The translations under genes and the position numbers were made by a program. The notes below the pieces were generated by a model. It was not told where the DNA came from. It did no database searches and saw nothing but the letters and a program-made list of their open reading frames with translations. This document shows, in pieces, positions 39,478 through 48,322 of a stretch of 64,000 nt of DNA; positions within the stretch are counted from its first letter, which is position 1; the number at the start of each line of letters is the position of its first letter. This stretch comes from Paenibacillus sp. FSL W8-0426 (GTDB lineage: Bacteria; Bacillota; Bacilli; Paenibacillales; Paenibacillaceae), in NCBI RefSeq assembly GCF_037969725.1, contig NZ_CP150203.1, forward strand, positions 5,470,001-5,534,000, read 5' to 3'.

Positions 39478-41235
39478 TTAGCAGCTTCCCGAATCGCTAA
39501 CCTGTCCCGGGCGCGGCAGATCCGCACGCAAAATGGAGGCAGAGGCCGGCGGAAAAATGTCTGAGGCCGGCGCAGCCGGTTCCTCCACCATTCGCTGCTC
39601 CTTGGCCTGCTGGGCATCCGGCACCCATGAGAAAACCTCTTGGAATACCTCCTGCACCGTACTCACGGGCACCACCCGCACACCGTCCAGGTTTTCAAAA
39701 ATGGACTGCCAATTTTCAGCCGGGATGATGACCTTTTTGGCCCCCGCCTGGAAGGCTGCCTCCACTTTGGCCAACACGCCGCCGATCGGCTTCACGCGGC
39801 CATGGATGCTGATCTCGCCCGTCATGGCCATTTCGTGGTCTACCGGGCGCTCCTGTATGGCCGAAGCGATCGCAGTTGCCATCGCAATCCCCGCAGACGG
39901 GCCGTCAATGGGCGTACCTCCCGGAAAGTTGATATGCAAATCATAATCATATGGGCGAAGTCCCATCGACTTAAGTACGGTGAGCACGTTTTCCACCGAG
40001 CCTTTGGCCATGCTCTTGCGCCGAAGCGTGCGGGATCCGCCGCCGATTTCTTCTTCATCCACTACACCCGTAATGTTGATGCGTCCTTGTTCTTTTGCCG
40101 CCGGCACAGCCGATACTTCAATTTCGAGAATGGTGCCCATGTTCGGCCCATATACGGCCAAACCGTTTACGAAACCGACCTGCGGATGCTGGGGAATTTT
40201 GCGCTCCGGGCGTGGTTGAATCTGGCTGCTGCCAGCTACCCATTCCACGTCAGATGCCTGCAGCAGCTCGCGCTTCTCTGTCAACGCAAGCCCGGCGGCA
40301 AGCTGAACGATGTTTACCGCTTCGCGTCCATTGGTCGCATAGCGCTTCACAACGTCCACTGCCTCGGGGCAGGGGTTGAAGCCAATCTTTTGAATTGCGT
40401 CCTCGGCGATCCGCCCAATCTCCTCCGGCAGCAGTGGACGGAAATATACTTCCATACAGCGCGAACGCAATGCAGGCGGAAGCTCATGCGGCGAACGCGT
40501 GGTCGCACCAACCAGACGAAAATCAGCGGGTAGACCGTTTTGGAAAATATCGTGGATATAAGCAGGAGTATGTGTGTCCTCTGAATTATAGTACGCACTT
40601 TCCAAAAAGACTTTGCGGTCTTCCAGCACTTTTAGTAATTTGTTCATCTGAATAGAGTGCAATTCGCCAATCTCGTCAATAAAAAGCATGCCTCCGTGGG
40701 CCTTCGTCACCGCCCCGGGTTTCGGCTGCGGAATGCCGGCAACACCCATGGCCCCAGCTCCCTGATAAATGGGATCATGTACCGATCCGATCAACGGGTC
40801 AGCAATTCCGCGCTCGTCGAACCGGGCGGTCGTGGCGTCCAGCTCCGTAAACTTGGCATCCGGCTTAAACGGGGACGACGGATTTTTTTTCGCTTCCTCC
40901 AACACTACCCTTGCCGCAGCCGTTTTTCCGACGCCCGGAGGCCCATAAATGATGACGTGCTGCGGGTTGGCACTGCATAATGCCGCTTTCAGAGCGCGCA
41001 ACCCGTCCTTTTGTCCAACAATATCGTTTATCGTCATCGGCCGCGTCTTTTCCGCCAGCGGCTTTGTCAGCGAGATGGAGCGCAGCTTGCGCAGCTTCTC
41101 CAGCTCCTTGCGGGATTCGCGCTCAACCGCACCGCGGTTTGTTTTCTGGCTCCGAAGCAGATTCCAGAAGTATAAGCCGATCACCACGCCGAAAAATAGC
41201 TGAATCAACATGAATACCATACCTAATTCACCCAT
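39478..41235 (-). CDS. lonB: Membrane-anchored Lon-like protease LonB
   Basis: Sporulation-associated Lon paralogue; in B. subtilis LonB localises to the forespore membrane. It has 585 residues from ATG 41235, with GGAGGATGTGGAG upstream. An N-terminal transmembrane helix (about 5-28, MVFMLIQLFFGVVIGLYFW) replaces the Lon N-domain. AAA+ motifs are [14 protein letters not shown] and MLFIDEIGE. The protease dyad appears in TPIDGPSAGIAMATAIA (Ser) and GRVKPIGGVLAKVEAA (Lys). It lies upstream of lon, the conserved lonB-lonA pair. Confidence 0.96.
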   Translation of the reverse strand: MGELGMVFMLIQLFFGVVIGLYFWNLLRSQKTNRGAVERESRKELEKLRKLRSISLTKPLAEKTRPMTINDIVGQKDGLRALKAALCSANPQHVIIYGPPGVGKTAAARVVLEEAKKNPSSPFKPDAKFTELDATTARFDERGIADPLIGSVHDPIYQGAGAMGVAGIPQPKPGAVTKAHGGMLFIDEIGELHSIQMNKLLKVLEDRKVFLESAYYNSEDTHTPAYIHDIFQNGLPADFRLVGATTRSPHELPPALRSRCMEVYFRPLLPEEIGRIAEDAIQKIGFNPCPEAVDVVKRYATNGREAVNIVQLAAGLALTEKRELLQASDVEWVAGSSQIQPRPERKIPQHPQVGFVNGLAVYGPNMGTILEIEVSAVPAAKEQGRINITGVVDEEEIGGGSRTLRRKSMAKGSVENVLTVLKSMGLRPYDYDLHINFPGGTPIDGPSAGIAMATAIASAIQERPVDHEMAMTGEISIHGRVKPIGGVLAKVEAAFQAGAKKVIIPAENWQSIFENLDGVRVVPVSTVQEVFQEVFSWVPDAQQAKEQRMVEEPAAPASDIFPPASASILRADLPRPGQVSDSGSC

Positions 41236-41381
41236 GTCTCCACATCCTCCTGTCCAGTATTCATTATTCTGAGACCATGCTAATACTTGGTAGTATAGCC
41301 TTTTCCCTAAGACGTAAACGGGCAGGAATGAAATTATGTGGATTAACGTTACAGCTCGACGGTTGGTCGGCTTGCAAACAC

Positions 41382-41413
41382 AAGAAAACCCGCCATCGCT
41401 GACGGGTTTTCTT
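41382..41413 (-). terminator. Rho-independent terminator after ispG
   Basis: Perfect 11-bp stem AAGAAAACCCG / CGGGTTTTCTT with a 10-nt loop. It is symmetrical enough to work in both directions, but the ispG stop 28 nt away puts it on the minus strand. Confidence 0.88.
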
Positions 41414-41440
41414 ATATTTTGCATATGAATGATCGAGCAA

Positions 41441-42538
41441 TCAGTGCGATCGACCAGGAATAACTCCTGTTTTCTCATAGGCTTCGACGATTTGATCAAT
41501 TTCCTTTTTGAGTTCGTCGACCATAATTTCTTCCGGTACCTTGCGAATCATTTGGCCGTGACGGAACAGCAGTCCTTCGCCGCGCGCTCCCGCAATGCCG
41601 ATATCCGCTTCCTTCGCCTCTCCCGGACCATTAACGGCACAACCAAGCACGGACACCTTGATCGGCACTTTCAGCTTCGAAATGTATTCCTCGACCTCGT
41701 TGGCAATCGAGAACAGGTCGATATCCAGACGTCCGCATGTCGGACAGGAAATCAGCGTCGCTGCATTGGAAATCAATCCAAAGGTTTTGAGCAAATCGCG
41801 GGCAACCTTGATTTCTTCCACCGGGTCCGCGCTGAGCGAAATACGCATCGTGGAACCGATGCCCATCGACAACAGCGCGCCCATGCCGGCAGAACTTTTG
41901 ATCGTACCCGAGAACAGCGTCCCCGCTTCCGTAATACCCAGATGCAGCGGATACCTGATTAGCTCGGCTGCCTTGGAGTACGCCGCAATGGCCATCGGCA
42001 CATCTGAAGCTTTGAGCGATACGATAATGTCGTGGAAATCGAGTTCTTCCAGAATGCCTATGTGATAAAGGGCACTTTCTACCATAGCATCGGCTGTAGG
42101 ATATCCGTATTTTTCAAGCAAATGATTCTCAAGCGACCCGGCATTGACCCCGATCCGAATCGGAATGCCACGTTCTTTGCAGGCTTTGACGACCTCTTCG
42201 ACTTTCGCACGTTTACCGATGTTGCCCGGATTGATCCGCACTTTATCGATCCCGTTCTCGATCGCCAGAAGAGCAAGCTTGTAGTTGAAATGAATATCCG
42301 CCACCAGTGGAATATGAATGCGTTTTTTGATCTCCTTGATGGCTGCGGCAGCTTCCTCATTATTCACTGTTACACGCACGATCTGGCATCCTGCTTCCTC
42401 AAGTCGCAAAATCTCTGCTACGGTTGCCTCAATGTCTGCCGTCTTGGTTGTACACATGCTTTGGATAATGACTTCGTTGTTACCGCCGATCGTTAAGTTC
42501 CCGACCTTGACGGGACGTGTATCTTGTCTTAAATACAT
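41441..42538 (-). CDS. ispG: 4-hydroxy-3-methylbut-2-enyl diphosphate synthase (flavodoxin/ferredoxin)
   Basis: Penultimate enzyme of the MEP isoprenoid pathway, an iron-sulfur enzyme. It has 365 residues from ATG 42538 (GGGGAGAAA upstream). The TIM-barrel N-domain begins [12 protein letters not shown]. The [4Fe-4S] ligands lie in [10 protein letters not shown] and [12 protein letters not shown], with the conserved GPGEA. It interrupts the otherwise typical tig-clpX-lonB-lon order, between clpX (117 nt) and lonB, and has its own terminator. Confidence 0.97.
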   Translation of the reverse strand: MYLRQDTRPVKVGNLTIGGNNEVIIQSMCTTKTADIEATVAEILRLEEAGCQIVRVTVNNEEAAAAIKEIKKRIHIPLVADIHFNYKLALLAIENGIDKVRINPGNIGKRAKVEEVVKACKERGIPIRIGVNAGSLENHLLEKYGYPTADAMVESALYHIGILEELDFHDIIVSLKASDVPMAIAAYSKAAELIRYPLHLGITEAGTLFSGTIKSSAGMGALLSMGIGSTMRISLSADPVEEIKVARDLLKTFGLISNAATLISCPTCGRLDIDLFSIANEVEEYISKLKVPIKVSVLGCAVNGPGEAKEADIGIAGARGEGLLFRHGQMIRKVPEEIMVDELKKEIDQIVEAYEKTGVIPGRSH

Positions 42539-42655
42539 GAGTGATTTCTCTCCCCATAACGTCAAAGCTCCACCTTAACAGAATGCCTTACGCCTTCTGC
42601 CAAGGTGGAGAACTGACAAGTCTATATTTCAGAGCCGGACGGAAAAGCGCCTGAT

Positions 42656-43909
42656 TCAGGCACTCTCCTCCTGCTTGTCGTCCTTCGATTGGCCAAGTTC
42701 AGGCACGACTTTTTTCTCTACGACCTCTTCGGTAATCACGCAGTTCGTAACATCTTCGCGCGAAGGCACTTCATACATGATATCCAGCATGATGCCCTCG
42801 ATGATCGCACGCAATCCGCGTGCACCCGTGTTACGTTTAATCGCTTCTTTGGCGATGGCAAGCAAAGCAGCCGGTTCGAAGGACAGATTAACATTGTCCA
42901 TCTCAAGCAGCTTCTGATATTGTTTGGTCAACGCATTTTTCGGCTCGGACAAAATCCGTACCAGCGTGTCTTCATCCAGCGGCTCCAACGTGGAGATTAC
43001 TGGAAGACGACCTACGAACTCCGGAATCAAACCGAATTTCAACAGGTCTTCCGGCAGAACCATGCCCAGGTATTCGCCTGGCTTCAGGTCCTTTTGCTCG
43101 GATACGGTGTTGAAACCGATCACTTTTTTGCCGATCCGGCGTTTGATCATTTGCTCCAGACCATCGAAGGCTCCGCCGCAGATGAACAAAATGTTCGTCG
43201 TATCGATCTGGATAAACTCTTGATGCGGATGCTTGCGGCCACCTTGCGGCGGAACCGAAGCAACCGTACCCTCCAAAATTTTAAGCAATGCTTGCTGCAC
43301 ACCTTCACCCGATACGTCGCGTGTAATAGACGGATTCTCGGATTTGCGCGCCACCTTATCAATCTCATCAATATAAATAATTCCGCGTTCCGCTTTTTCC
43401 ACATCGTAGTCCGCAGCTTGAATCAATTTGAGCAAAATGTTCTCAACGTCCTCACCTACGTAACCTGCTTCCGTCAAGGAAGTGGCATCCGCAATGGCAA
43501 AAGGAACGTTAAGGATTTTGGCCATCGTTTGCGCGAGCAACGTTTTACCGGAACCGGTAGGACCGAGCAGCAGGATATTACTCTTTTGCAGCTCGACATC
43601 CTCAATTTTGTTTTGTGTGTTGATCCGTTTATAGTGGTTATACACCGCTACGGAAAGAGATTTTTTCGCAAAATCTTGTCCAATGACGTATTGGTCGAGA
43701 ATGTCGCGGATTTCTTTCGGTTTCGGAATATCTTTCAGATCAAGCTCTTCATCATGTCCGAGCTCTTCCTCCACGATTTCGGTGCACAACTCGATGCATT
43801 CATCACAAATGTAAACACCAGGTCCCGCAACAAGCTTGCGAACTTGCTCCTGAGATTTACCGCAAAAAGAGCATTTCAGCTGCCCTTTCTCATCGTTGAA
43901 TTTAAACAT
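42656..43909 (-). CDS. clpX: ATP-dependent Clp protease ATP-binding subunit ClpX
   Basis: AAA+ unfoldase feeding ClpP. It has 417 residues. The N-terminal zinc-binding domain has [10 protein letters not shown] and ICDECIELC. Walker [13 protein letters not shown], Walker [10 protein letters not shown], the GYVGEDVE pore loop 1, RRIGKK (pore-2 region) and IGF loop GFNTVS are recognisable. It follows clpP by 14 nt and is presumably co-transcribed with it. The acidic C-terminal tail is usual. Confidence 0.98.
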   Translation of the reverse strand: MFKFNDEKGQLKCSFCGKSQEQVRKLVAGPGVYICDECIELCTEIVEEELGHDEELDLKDIPKPKEIRDILDQYVIGQDFAKKSLSVAVYNHYKRINTQNKIEDVELQKSNILLLGPTGSGKTLLAQTMAKILNVPFAIADATSLTEAGYVGEDVENILLKLIQAADYDVEKAERGIIYIDEIDKVARKSENPSITRDVSGEGVQQALLKILEGTVASVPPQGGRKHPHQEFIQIDTTNILFICGGAFDGLEQMIKRRIGKKVIGFNTVSEQKDLKPGEYLGMVLPEDLLKFGLIPEFVGRLPVISTLEPLDEDTLVRILSEPKNALTKQYQKLLEMDNVNLSFEPAALLAIAKEAIKRNTGARGLRAIIEGIMLDIMYEVPSREDVTNCVITEEVVEKKVVPELGQSKDDKQEESA

Positions 43910-43923
43910 GTGAAACCACCCCT

Positions 43924-44514
43924 TTAGGAATTGATCGGTCTGGTGAGCACCTGGTCAATAATGCCGTAAGCCTTGGCTTCTTCAGCGCTCATGAAAAAAT
44001 CACGGTCCGTATCCCGCTCAATTTTATCAAGGGGCTGACCTGTACGTTCGACGTAAATTTGGTTCAATTTTTGGCGCGTCTTGATGATCCAGTCTGCATG
44101 GATTTTAATGTCCGCAGCCTGTCCTTGTATGCCGCCGAGCGGCTGGTGGATCATCACTTCGCTATTGGACAGCGCATATCTTTTGCCAGGCGCGCCGGCT
44201 GTCAGCAGCAACGATCCCATACTTGCCGCCATCCCTACGCAGATGGTAGAAACATCTGGCTTAATATATTGCATCGTATCGTATATACCCATTCCTGCGG
44301 TGACAGAGCCACCCGGCGAATTAATGTACAAGCTGATATCCTTCTCGGGATCCTCGGCCGCCAAGAACAAAAGCTGTGCTATGACAAGATTGGCTACATC
44401 GTCATCAATCGCACTGGTCAGAAAGATAATGCGATCCTTCAGCAAACGCGAATATATATCGTAAGACCGTTCGCCTCGATTGGTTTGTTCCACAACCATT
44501 GGCACCAGACTCAT
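43924..44514 (-). CDS. clpP: ATP-dependent Clp protease proteolytic subunit ClpP
   Basis: Serine peptidase forming the tetradecameric barrel partnered by ClpX. It has 196 residues from ATG 44514 (GAGGTTGGTC upstream); an in-frame ATG 60 nt upstream does not match the family start [16 protein letters not shown]. The catalytic Ser lies in [11 protein letters not shown] (about 97), His in MIHQPLGG (about 122) and Asp in [12 protein letters not shown]. It is the first gene of the clpP-clpX unit. Confidence 0.97.
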   Translation of the reverse strand: MSLVPMVVEQTNRGERSYDIYSRLLKDRIIFLTSAIDDDVANLVIAQLLFLAAEDPEKDISLYINSPGGSVTAGMGIYDTMQYIKPDVSTICVGMAASMGSLLLTAGAPGKRYALSNSEVMIHQPLGGIQGQAADIKIHADWIIKTRQKLNQIYVERTGQPLDKIERDTDRDFFMSAEEAKAYGIIDQVLTRPINS

Positions 44515-44579
44515 GAGACCAACCTCTTTTCTACATGTAATTGGACATCGGGCCACCATTAAAGCATACCCCAAATTTT

Positions 44580-44608
44580 ATTCTAACACGTTCCGATGAC
44601 AATGTCAT
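44580..44608 (-). promoter_or_regulatory. Probable sigma-A promoter of clpP-clpX
   Basis: Minus strand: -35 ATGACA at 44603-44608, 17-nt spacer, -10 TAGAAT at 44580-44585. A 13-bp palindrome ATGACAATGTCAT (44596-44608) covers the -35. No tandem GGTCAAA heptads of the CtsR type are seen in the clpP upstream region. Confidence 0.6.
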
Positions 44609-44755
44609 TTTTCCAGGAATGTGTCAAGTAAAAGTTGGTTTGCTTTTTAGCCTGATCATATTTAACCATGTTTTCTATGTATGTGCAAATCGGAGGCATC
44701 CTATGCCCTCATCCCTTTTTAATTCGCTCCGCCGGGAATCGGAATCTGCAGCCGG

Positions 44756-44800
44756 TAAAAAACCATCCATTTCGTGAATCATTTATGCATAAAATGGATG
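44756..44800 (-). terminator. Second hairpin terminator downstream of tig
   Basis: Minus-strand stem CATCCATTT / AAATGGATG with a 19-nt loop, followed by GTTTTTTACC. It acts as backup to the terminator at 44808-44843. The gene-free region 44515-44873 holds these two terminators and the clpP promoter. Confidence 0.7.
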
Positions 44801-44807
44801 TCGTAAT

Positions 44808-44843
44808 TTAAAAATAAGGCACGCAATGAATCACGTGCCTTAT
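44808..44843 (-). terminator. Rho-independent terminator of tig
   Basis: Perfect 10-bp stem ATAAGGCACG / CGTGCCTTAT with a 10-nt loop and five T on the minus strand, 31 nt past the tig stop. Confidence 0.9.
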
Positions 44844-44873
44844 CGTTATTCAGCTGTTATCCAACAGCTTGTC

Positions 44874-46214
44874 TTATTTTTCGTCAGCTTCTGCAGCAGC
44901 TTCTTCCGCTGGAGCTTCAACCGGCTCAACCACAGTGCTGTTCTCCACGAGAACGTCGATGGTTTTGCGCAGTTTCACTTCTTCGCGAAGGCTGTCAAGG
45001 GAACCGTTGCTTTCCAGAATGCCGCGGATCTCTTCAGCGGAACGCTTGTAGGACTCGGCCATTTTTTCAAGCTCTTGATTCACTTCTTCGTCGGAAACTT
45101 CGATGTTTTCCGCTTTACCTACAGCTTCCAACACGAGGTTGTTGCGAACGCGCTTCGCTGCATCGTCTTTCATTTGTCCTCTCAGGTCAGCTTGCGTTTG
45201 ACCGGAGAAGCTCAGGAACATTTCGAGGTTCATGCCTTGGCTGCGCAGACGGTTGTCGAAATCGCGCATCATGTTTTGAACTTCGCTGTCGATCATCGCA
45301 GAAGGGATTTCCACTTCGGCGTTTTCGGCCACTTTTTCCACAACGGCATTCTCTTGAGCGCCTTTGAACTCGTCCGCTTTGCGGGATTCCAGTTGTGTTT
45401 TCAGGTCAGCCTTGTACTCTTCCAGAGTATCGAATTCGCTGACGTCTTTAGCAAACTCGTCATCCAGCTCAGGAAGCTGTTTGCGTTTGATTTCGTGAAC
45501 TTTCACTTTGAATACGGCTTGTTTGCCAGCCAGTTCGGCAGCATGGTACGTTTCAGGGAAAGTCACTTCCACGTCTTTGAAGTCGCCTGTGGACAGACCC
45601 ACAACTTGCTCTTCAAAACCTGGAATGAATGTGTTAGAGCCCAGCTCCAAGGAGTAACGCTCCGCTTTGCCGCCTTCGAAAGGAACACCGTCAACGGAGC
45701 CGTCGAAGTCGATTACAGCGATATCGCCATTTTGTGCAGCGCCTTCGTCGATCACAACGAGTTCTGCATGACGTTGTTGAAGACGCTCGAGCTCTTCATT
45801 TACGTCTGCTTCAGTTACTTCAGCTTTTGCTACAGCAACTTCCACACCTTTGTAGTCGCCCAGCGTTACTTCAGGCTTAACGGTTACTTTTGCTTTGAAT
45901 TTGAAAGCTTGTCCTTTGCCAAATTGCTCGATGTCCACGTCAGGACGATCTACCGGGAAAATATCCGTTTGATCGATCGCTTCAGTGTAAACCTCTGGCA
46001 GCAGAATGTCGATTGCATCCTGATACAGGCTTTCCACGCCGAAGCGCGCTTCAAAAATCGGACGTGGCACTCTACCTTTACGGAATCCAGGCACGTTCGC
46101 TTGTTTTACCACTTTATTAAAAGCTTTGTCGAGAGCTGCAGCTACACGTTCTGCATCCACTTCAACTTCAAGAACCCCAACGTTCTTCTCTATCTTTTCC
46201 CAAGTTGCTTTCAT
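44874..46214 (-). CDS. tig: Trigger factor
   Basis: Ribosome-associated chaperone and peptidyl-prolyl isomerase. It has 446 residues: the ribosome-binding N-domain with the signature GFRKGRVPR near residue 45, the FKBP-type PPIase domain (about 160-245, [15 protein letters not shown] and [12 protein letters not shown]), and the C-terminal helical arms. The last 25 residues are Glu/Ala-rich. Monocistronic: its own promoter upstream and two terminators downstream. Confidence 0.98.
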   Translation of the reverse strand: MKATWEKIEKNVGVLEVEVDAERVAAALDKAFNKVVKQANVPGFRKGRVPRPIFEARFGVESLYQDAIDILLPEVYTEAIDQTDIFPVDRPDVDIEQFGKGQAFKFKAKVTVKPEVTLGDYKGVEVAVAKAEVTEADVNEELERLQQRHAELVVIDEGAAQNGDIAVIDFDGSVDGVPFEGGKAERYSLELGSNTFIPGFEEQVVGLSTGDFKDVEVTFPETYHAAELAGKQAVFKVKVHEIKRKQLPELDDEFAKDVSEFDTLEEYKADLKTQLESRKADEFKGAQENAVVEKVAENAEVEIPSAMIDSEVQNMMRDFDNRLRSQGMNLEMFLSFSGQTQADLRGQMKDDAAKRVRNNLVLEAVGKAENIEVSDEEVNQELEKMAESYKRSAEEIRGILESNGSLDSLREEVKLRKTIDVLVENSTVVEPVEAPAEEAAAEADEK

Positions 46215-46274
46215 TATAAACTGTCCCCTCCAAAATTCACATGTTCACGTAGGCGATCACAAAATAACCATTTT

Positions 46275-46303
46275 AGTATAAACAAGTTTACATTCTTTTT
46301 CAA
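46275..46303 (-). promoter_or_regulatory. Sigma-A promoter of tig
   Basis: Minus strand: -35 TTGAAA at 46298-46303, 17-nt spacer, -10 TATACT at 46275-46280, about 60 nt upstream of the tig start. Confidence 0.82.
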
Positions 46304-46345
46304 GGGGAATCCCTTGAGGCAGGTTAAGGAAAACGTTTCCGCCCC

Positions 46346-47287
46346 CTACCCGCCCTCCAAACCTGTCGAAACAAATTGTTTCATGGAACGATATGCCTGC
46401 TCCAATCGGAAGCGCAAAGGCCCCGAAACAGCATACATGGAACGAATTTCTTCCTCGTCATGTGCCCCGCCCAAACTGTCAGCCACGGTCATGTGCAGGG
46501 CGGCTGCCCAGATATCGGTCATCAAATCATCATCTTCAAGCATCGTTTGGTAATCACGCGTTCCGTACACGGCCATGACAAACTGCACCCATAATTCCTG
46601 TGCAAAATAAAAAAGCGTTGGCTCGTGCACTTCCGTTTGATCGGCGACCCTTTCCAAAATGTGAACAATCTGGATCGGAAAATCCTCCGGACTAAGCGGA
46701 ACCGTTTCTACATCCACCTCGATCCGTTCTTCTCCCCGTGAAAAAGACACGACCTGCTGCACGCCTCTGCGCCTCAGTGTCTGAAGCACGCGGAATTGAA
46801 GCAAAGGATGAAGCGCCTTTTCCTTTAACCAATCTATAAGCGCGTCATCGATTTCCGGCAGCTCCAGGTAAGCCAGCTGCTCCAGAGCCAGCATCGTTTG
46901 TTCGGATAACGGCTCTTCCTTTACCGTGCGAAGCAGTTTGTCTGCATAACCGCTATCCTGCTCAAGCTTAAGTCGGGCATGCTCGCGAGCCATGTCTTGT
47001 TCGCTGATTTCTTCGTCCTGATCCTCCTGATCGGTCTCCGCCATCTGCTCGTATTCGGGAAAAGCAGCCTCAAGCCATTCGAGCAGCGCTCTCCATTCCT
47101 CATGATGCCGTTCCTCTTCCCCTTGGCACTGCAACAAGAATCGCAGCATATTCATCGCTTCGCCATACCGTTCGTTCTCCAGCATAACCGTCAACTGAAT
47201 TTGGTAATAGTCCAGCGTTTTCGGAAAAAGAATTAAATTATTGTCCTTACCGGTTTCCCGATTATTGGATTCCTTGATAAGGAGCAC
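46346..47287 (-). CDS. Conserved hypothetical TPR/HEAT-like protein upstream of tig
   Basis: A soluble acidic protein of up to 313 residues, almost wholly α-helical in appearance. The N-terminal part LDYYQIQLTVMLENERYGEAMNMLRFLL resembles a tetratricopeptide repeat. A strongly acidic linker (TDQEDQDEEISEQD) follows, then a helical region with LLQFRVLQTLRRRGVQQVV that resembles HEAT-like repeats. No catalytic motif is recognised. The start is uncertain: the GTG at 47287 is part of a GAGGAGGTG block that itself looks like the RBS, so translation may begin at a non-standard codon a few bases further on. It lies beside tig, which hints at a role in protein folding or turnover, but that is guesswork. 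Confidence 0.6.
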   Translation of the reverse strand: MLLIKESNNRETGKDNNLILFPKTLDYYQIQLTVMLENERYGEAMNMLRFLLQCQGEEERHHEEWRALLEWLEAAFPEYEQMAETDQEDQDEEISEQDMAREHARLKLEQDSGYADKLLRTVKEEPLSEQTMLALEQLAYLELPEIDDALIDWLKEKALHPLLQFRVLQTLRRRGVQQVVSFSRGEERIEVDVETVPLSPEDFPIQIVHILERVADQTEVHEPTLFYFAQELWVQFVMAVYGTRDYQTMLEDDDLMTDIWAAALHMTVADSLGGAHDEEEIRSMYAVSGPLRFRLEQAYRSMKQFVSTGLEGG

Positions 47288-47499
47288 CTCCTCATATGTC
47301 CTGAATCATCAGTGGCATCAAACCCCGATTCGATGTATATTAAACGAAAAACGCGTCCATTTCCCGAGTTCACCTGATATTCTAACATAATGCCAAATAT
47401 AAGAAAAACTTCAATCGGTGTATCCGTCAAAGAAGACAGACCGCGTTTATCTGTTGTTTTTCTTGCAATATCCAGAAGTGCCTCCATTTTGTCGGATCA

Positions 47500-47534
47500 A
47501 CAGGTGCTGGAAGTCGCCAACGGTCAGCACCTGT
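47500..47534. repeat. Perfect 10-bp inverted repeat
   Basis: ACAGGTGCTG at 47500-47509 and CAGCACCTGT at 47525-47534 are exact reverse complements separated by 15 nt. There is no adjacent T-run on either strand, so it is more likely an RNA hairpin or protein-binding site than a terminator. Confidence 0.7.
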
Positions 47535-47912
47535 ACCGAACCTACCTCTTACGAATCTGAGACACCTCATTTACTGCTTTTCGGGCATGTTCATTTTCTA
47601 GCGAACGTATATGGTATGAACAGGCTAAACACCACCAAATAGCAGCGCTCAGGTTCGTTAGAAGTTTCCGCCCCCTTAAAATCAGCATATAAGACTTCTC
47701 ATGTTCGTTAGAGCTTGAAGACTGAGGGAATTTTTCGATCTGGTATTCGGAAGAAAAATATCAGTCATATATTTAGGCACCCTTAAATCCCAATTCCTCA
47801 GTTTGGTCAACTCTGCAAGAAATCATACAGATCTTTAATTTCAAAATAAAAGAGGGGAACGTGCTCAACCCTGCCGAACATCGTGGCAATTGACCAACAT
47901 AGAACAAAACCC

Positions 47913-47941
47913 TTGATCTCCAGAATTCATTGTGATATAAT
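47913..47941 (+). promoter_or_regulatory. Sigma-A promoter of tRNA-Arg (plus-strand copy)
   Basis: -35 TTGATC at 47913-47918, 17-nt spacer, -10 TATAAT at 47936-47941; 21 nt from the -10 to the first base of the tRNA. Confidence 0.88.
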
Positions 47942-47962
47942 CATTTTTGCGCGAAAAAATAT

Positions 47963-48036
<74 letters not shown>

Positions 48037-48041
48037 TAATG

Positions 48042-48067
48042 AAAAAGCTCTGTTAAGAGCTTTTTTT
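48042..48067 (+). terminator. Terminator of tRNA-Arg copy 1
   Basis: AAAAAGCTC-TGTTAA-GAGCTTTTT followed by T, 5 nt after the tRNA. The following 20 bases (CGTTCCGGGGATGAGAATCC) are related to the repeat unit found beside copy 2. Confidence 0.9.
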
Positions 48068-48270
48068 GCGTTCCGGGGATGAGAATCCCATTGAAAAATC
48101 TCTAAATAACTTGCGCCAGATTCGACGCACTCCACTTTTTATCCACTCTGACTACTACTCCCCTCCATTTATATGTGTTTATAATTACATATTAAACCGA
48201 TACATCTTAAGCATCGTATCTTTTCCCCTCCCATTGAAGGCATTGACATGTAGTGCTATGCTTGCAGATG

Positions 48271-48290
48271 TGTATGTATCAATGCATACA
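48271..48290. promoter_or_regulatory. Candidate operator upstream of the MFS gene
   Basis: Inverted repeat TGTATG-N8-CATACA, 33 nt before the MFS start codon. A TTGACA hexamer lies upstream at 48243-48248, but no good -10 follows at standard spacing. The site is positioned where a repressor such as a GntR- or TetR-type protein would act; no regulator gene adjoins. Confidence 0.4.
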
Positions 48291-48322
48291 TATTCACTTC
48301 ATAGAACACAGGAGACTTTGCC

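Larger units (their letters stand above)
47288..47962. other. AT-rich intergenic region between the TPR-like gene and tRNA-Arg
   Basis: 675 bp without a supportable gene. It contains a perfect 10-bp inverted repeat (47500-47534), a loose set of TTCGTTAGA-like words (direct copies near 47653 and 47705, an inverted TAGCGAAC near 47600), and at the right end the tRNA promoter. Small open frames exist on both strands but lack convincing RBSs or homology. Confidence 0.6.

Noticed and set aside
44515..44720. CtsR operator upstream of clpP.
   Set aside because: No tandem GGTCAAA heptads were found on either strand; only an unrelated palindrome is present.
47233..47487. An 84-codon minus-strand frame overlapping the start of the TPR-like gene.
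   Set aside because: No convincing RBS or motif, and it runs out of frame into the N-terminus of the better-supported gene.
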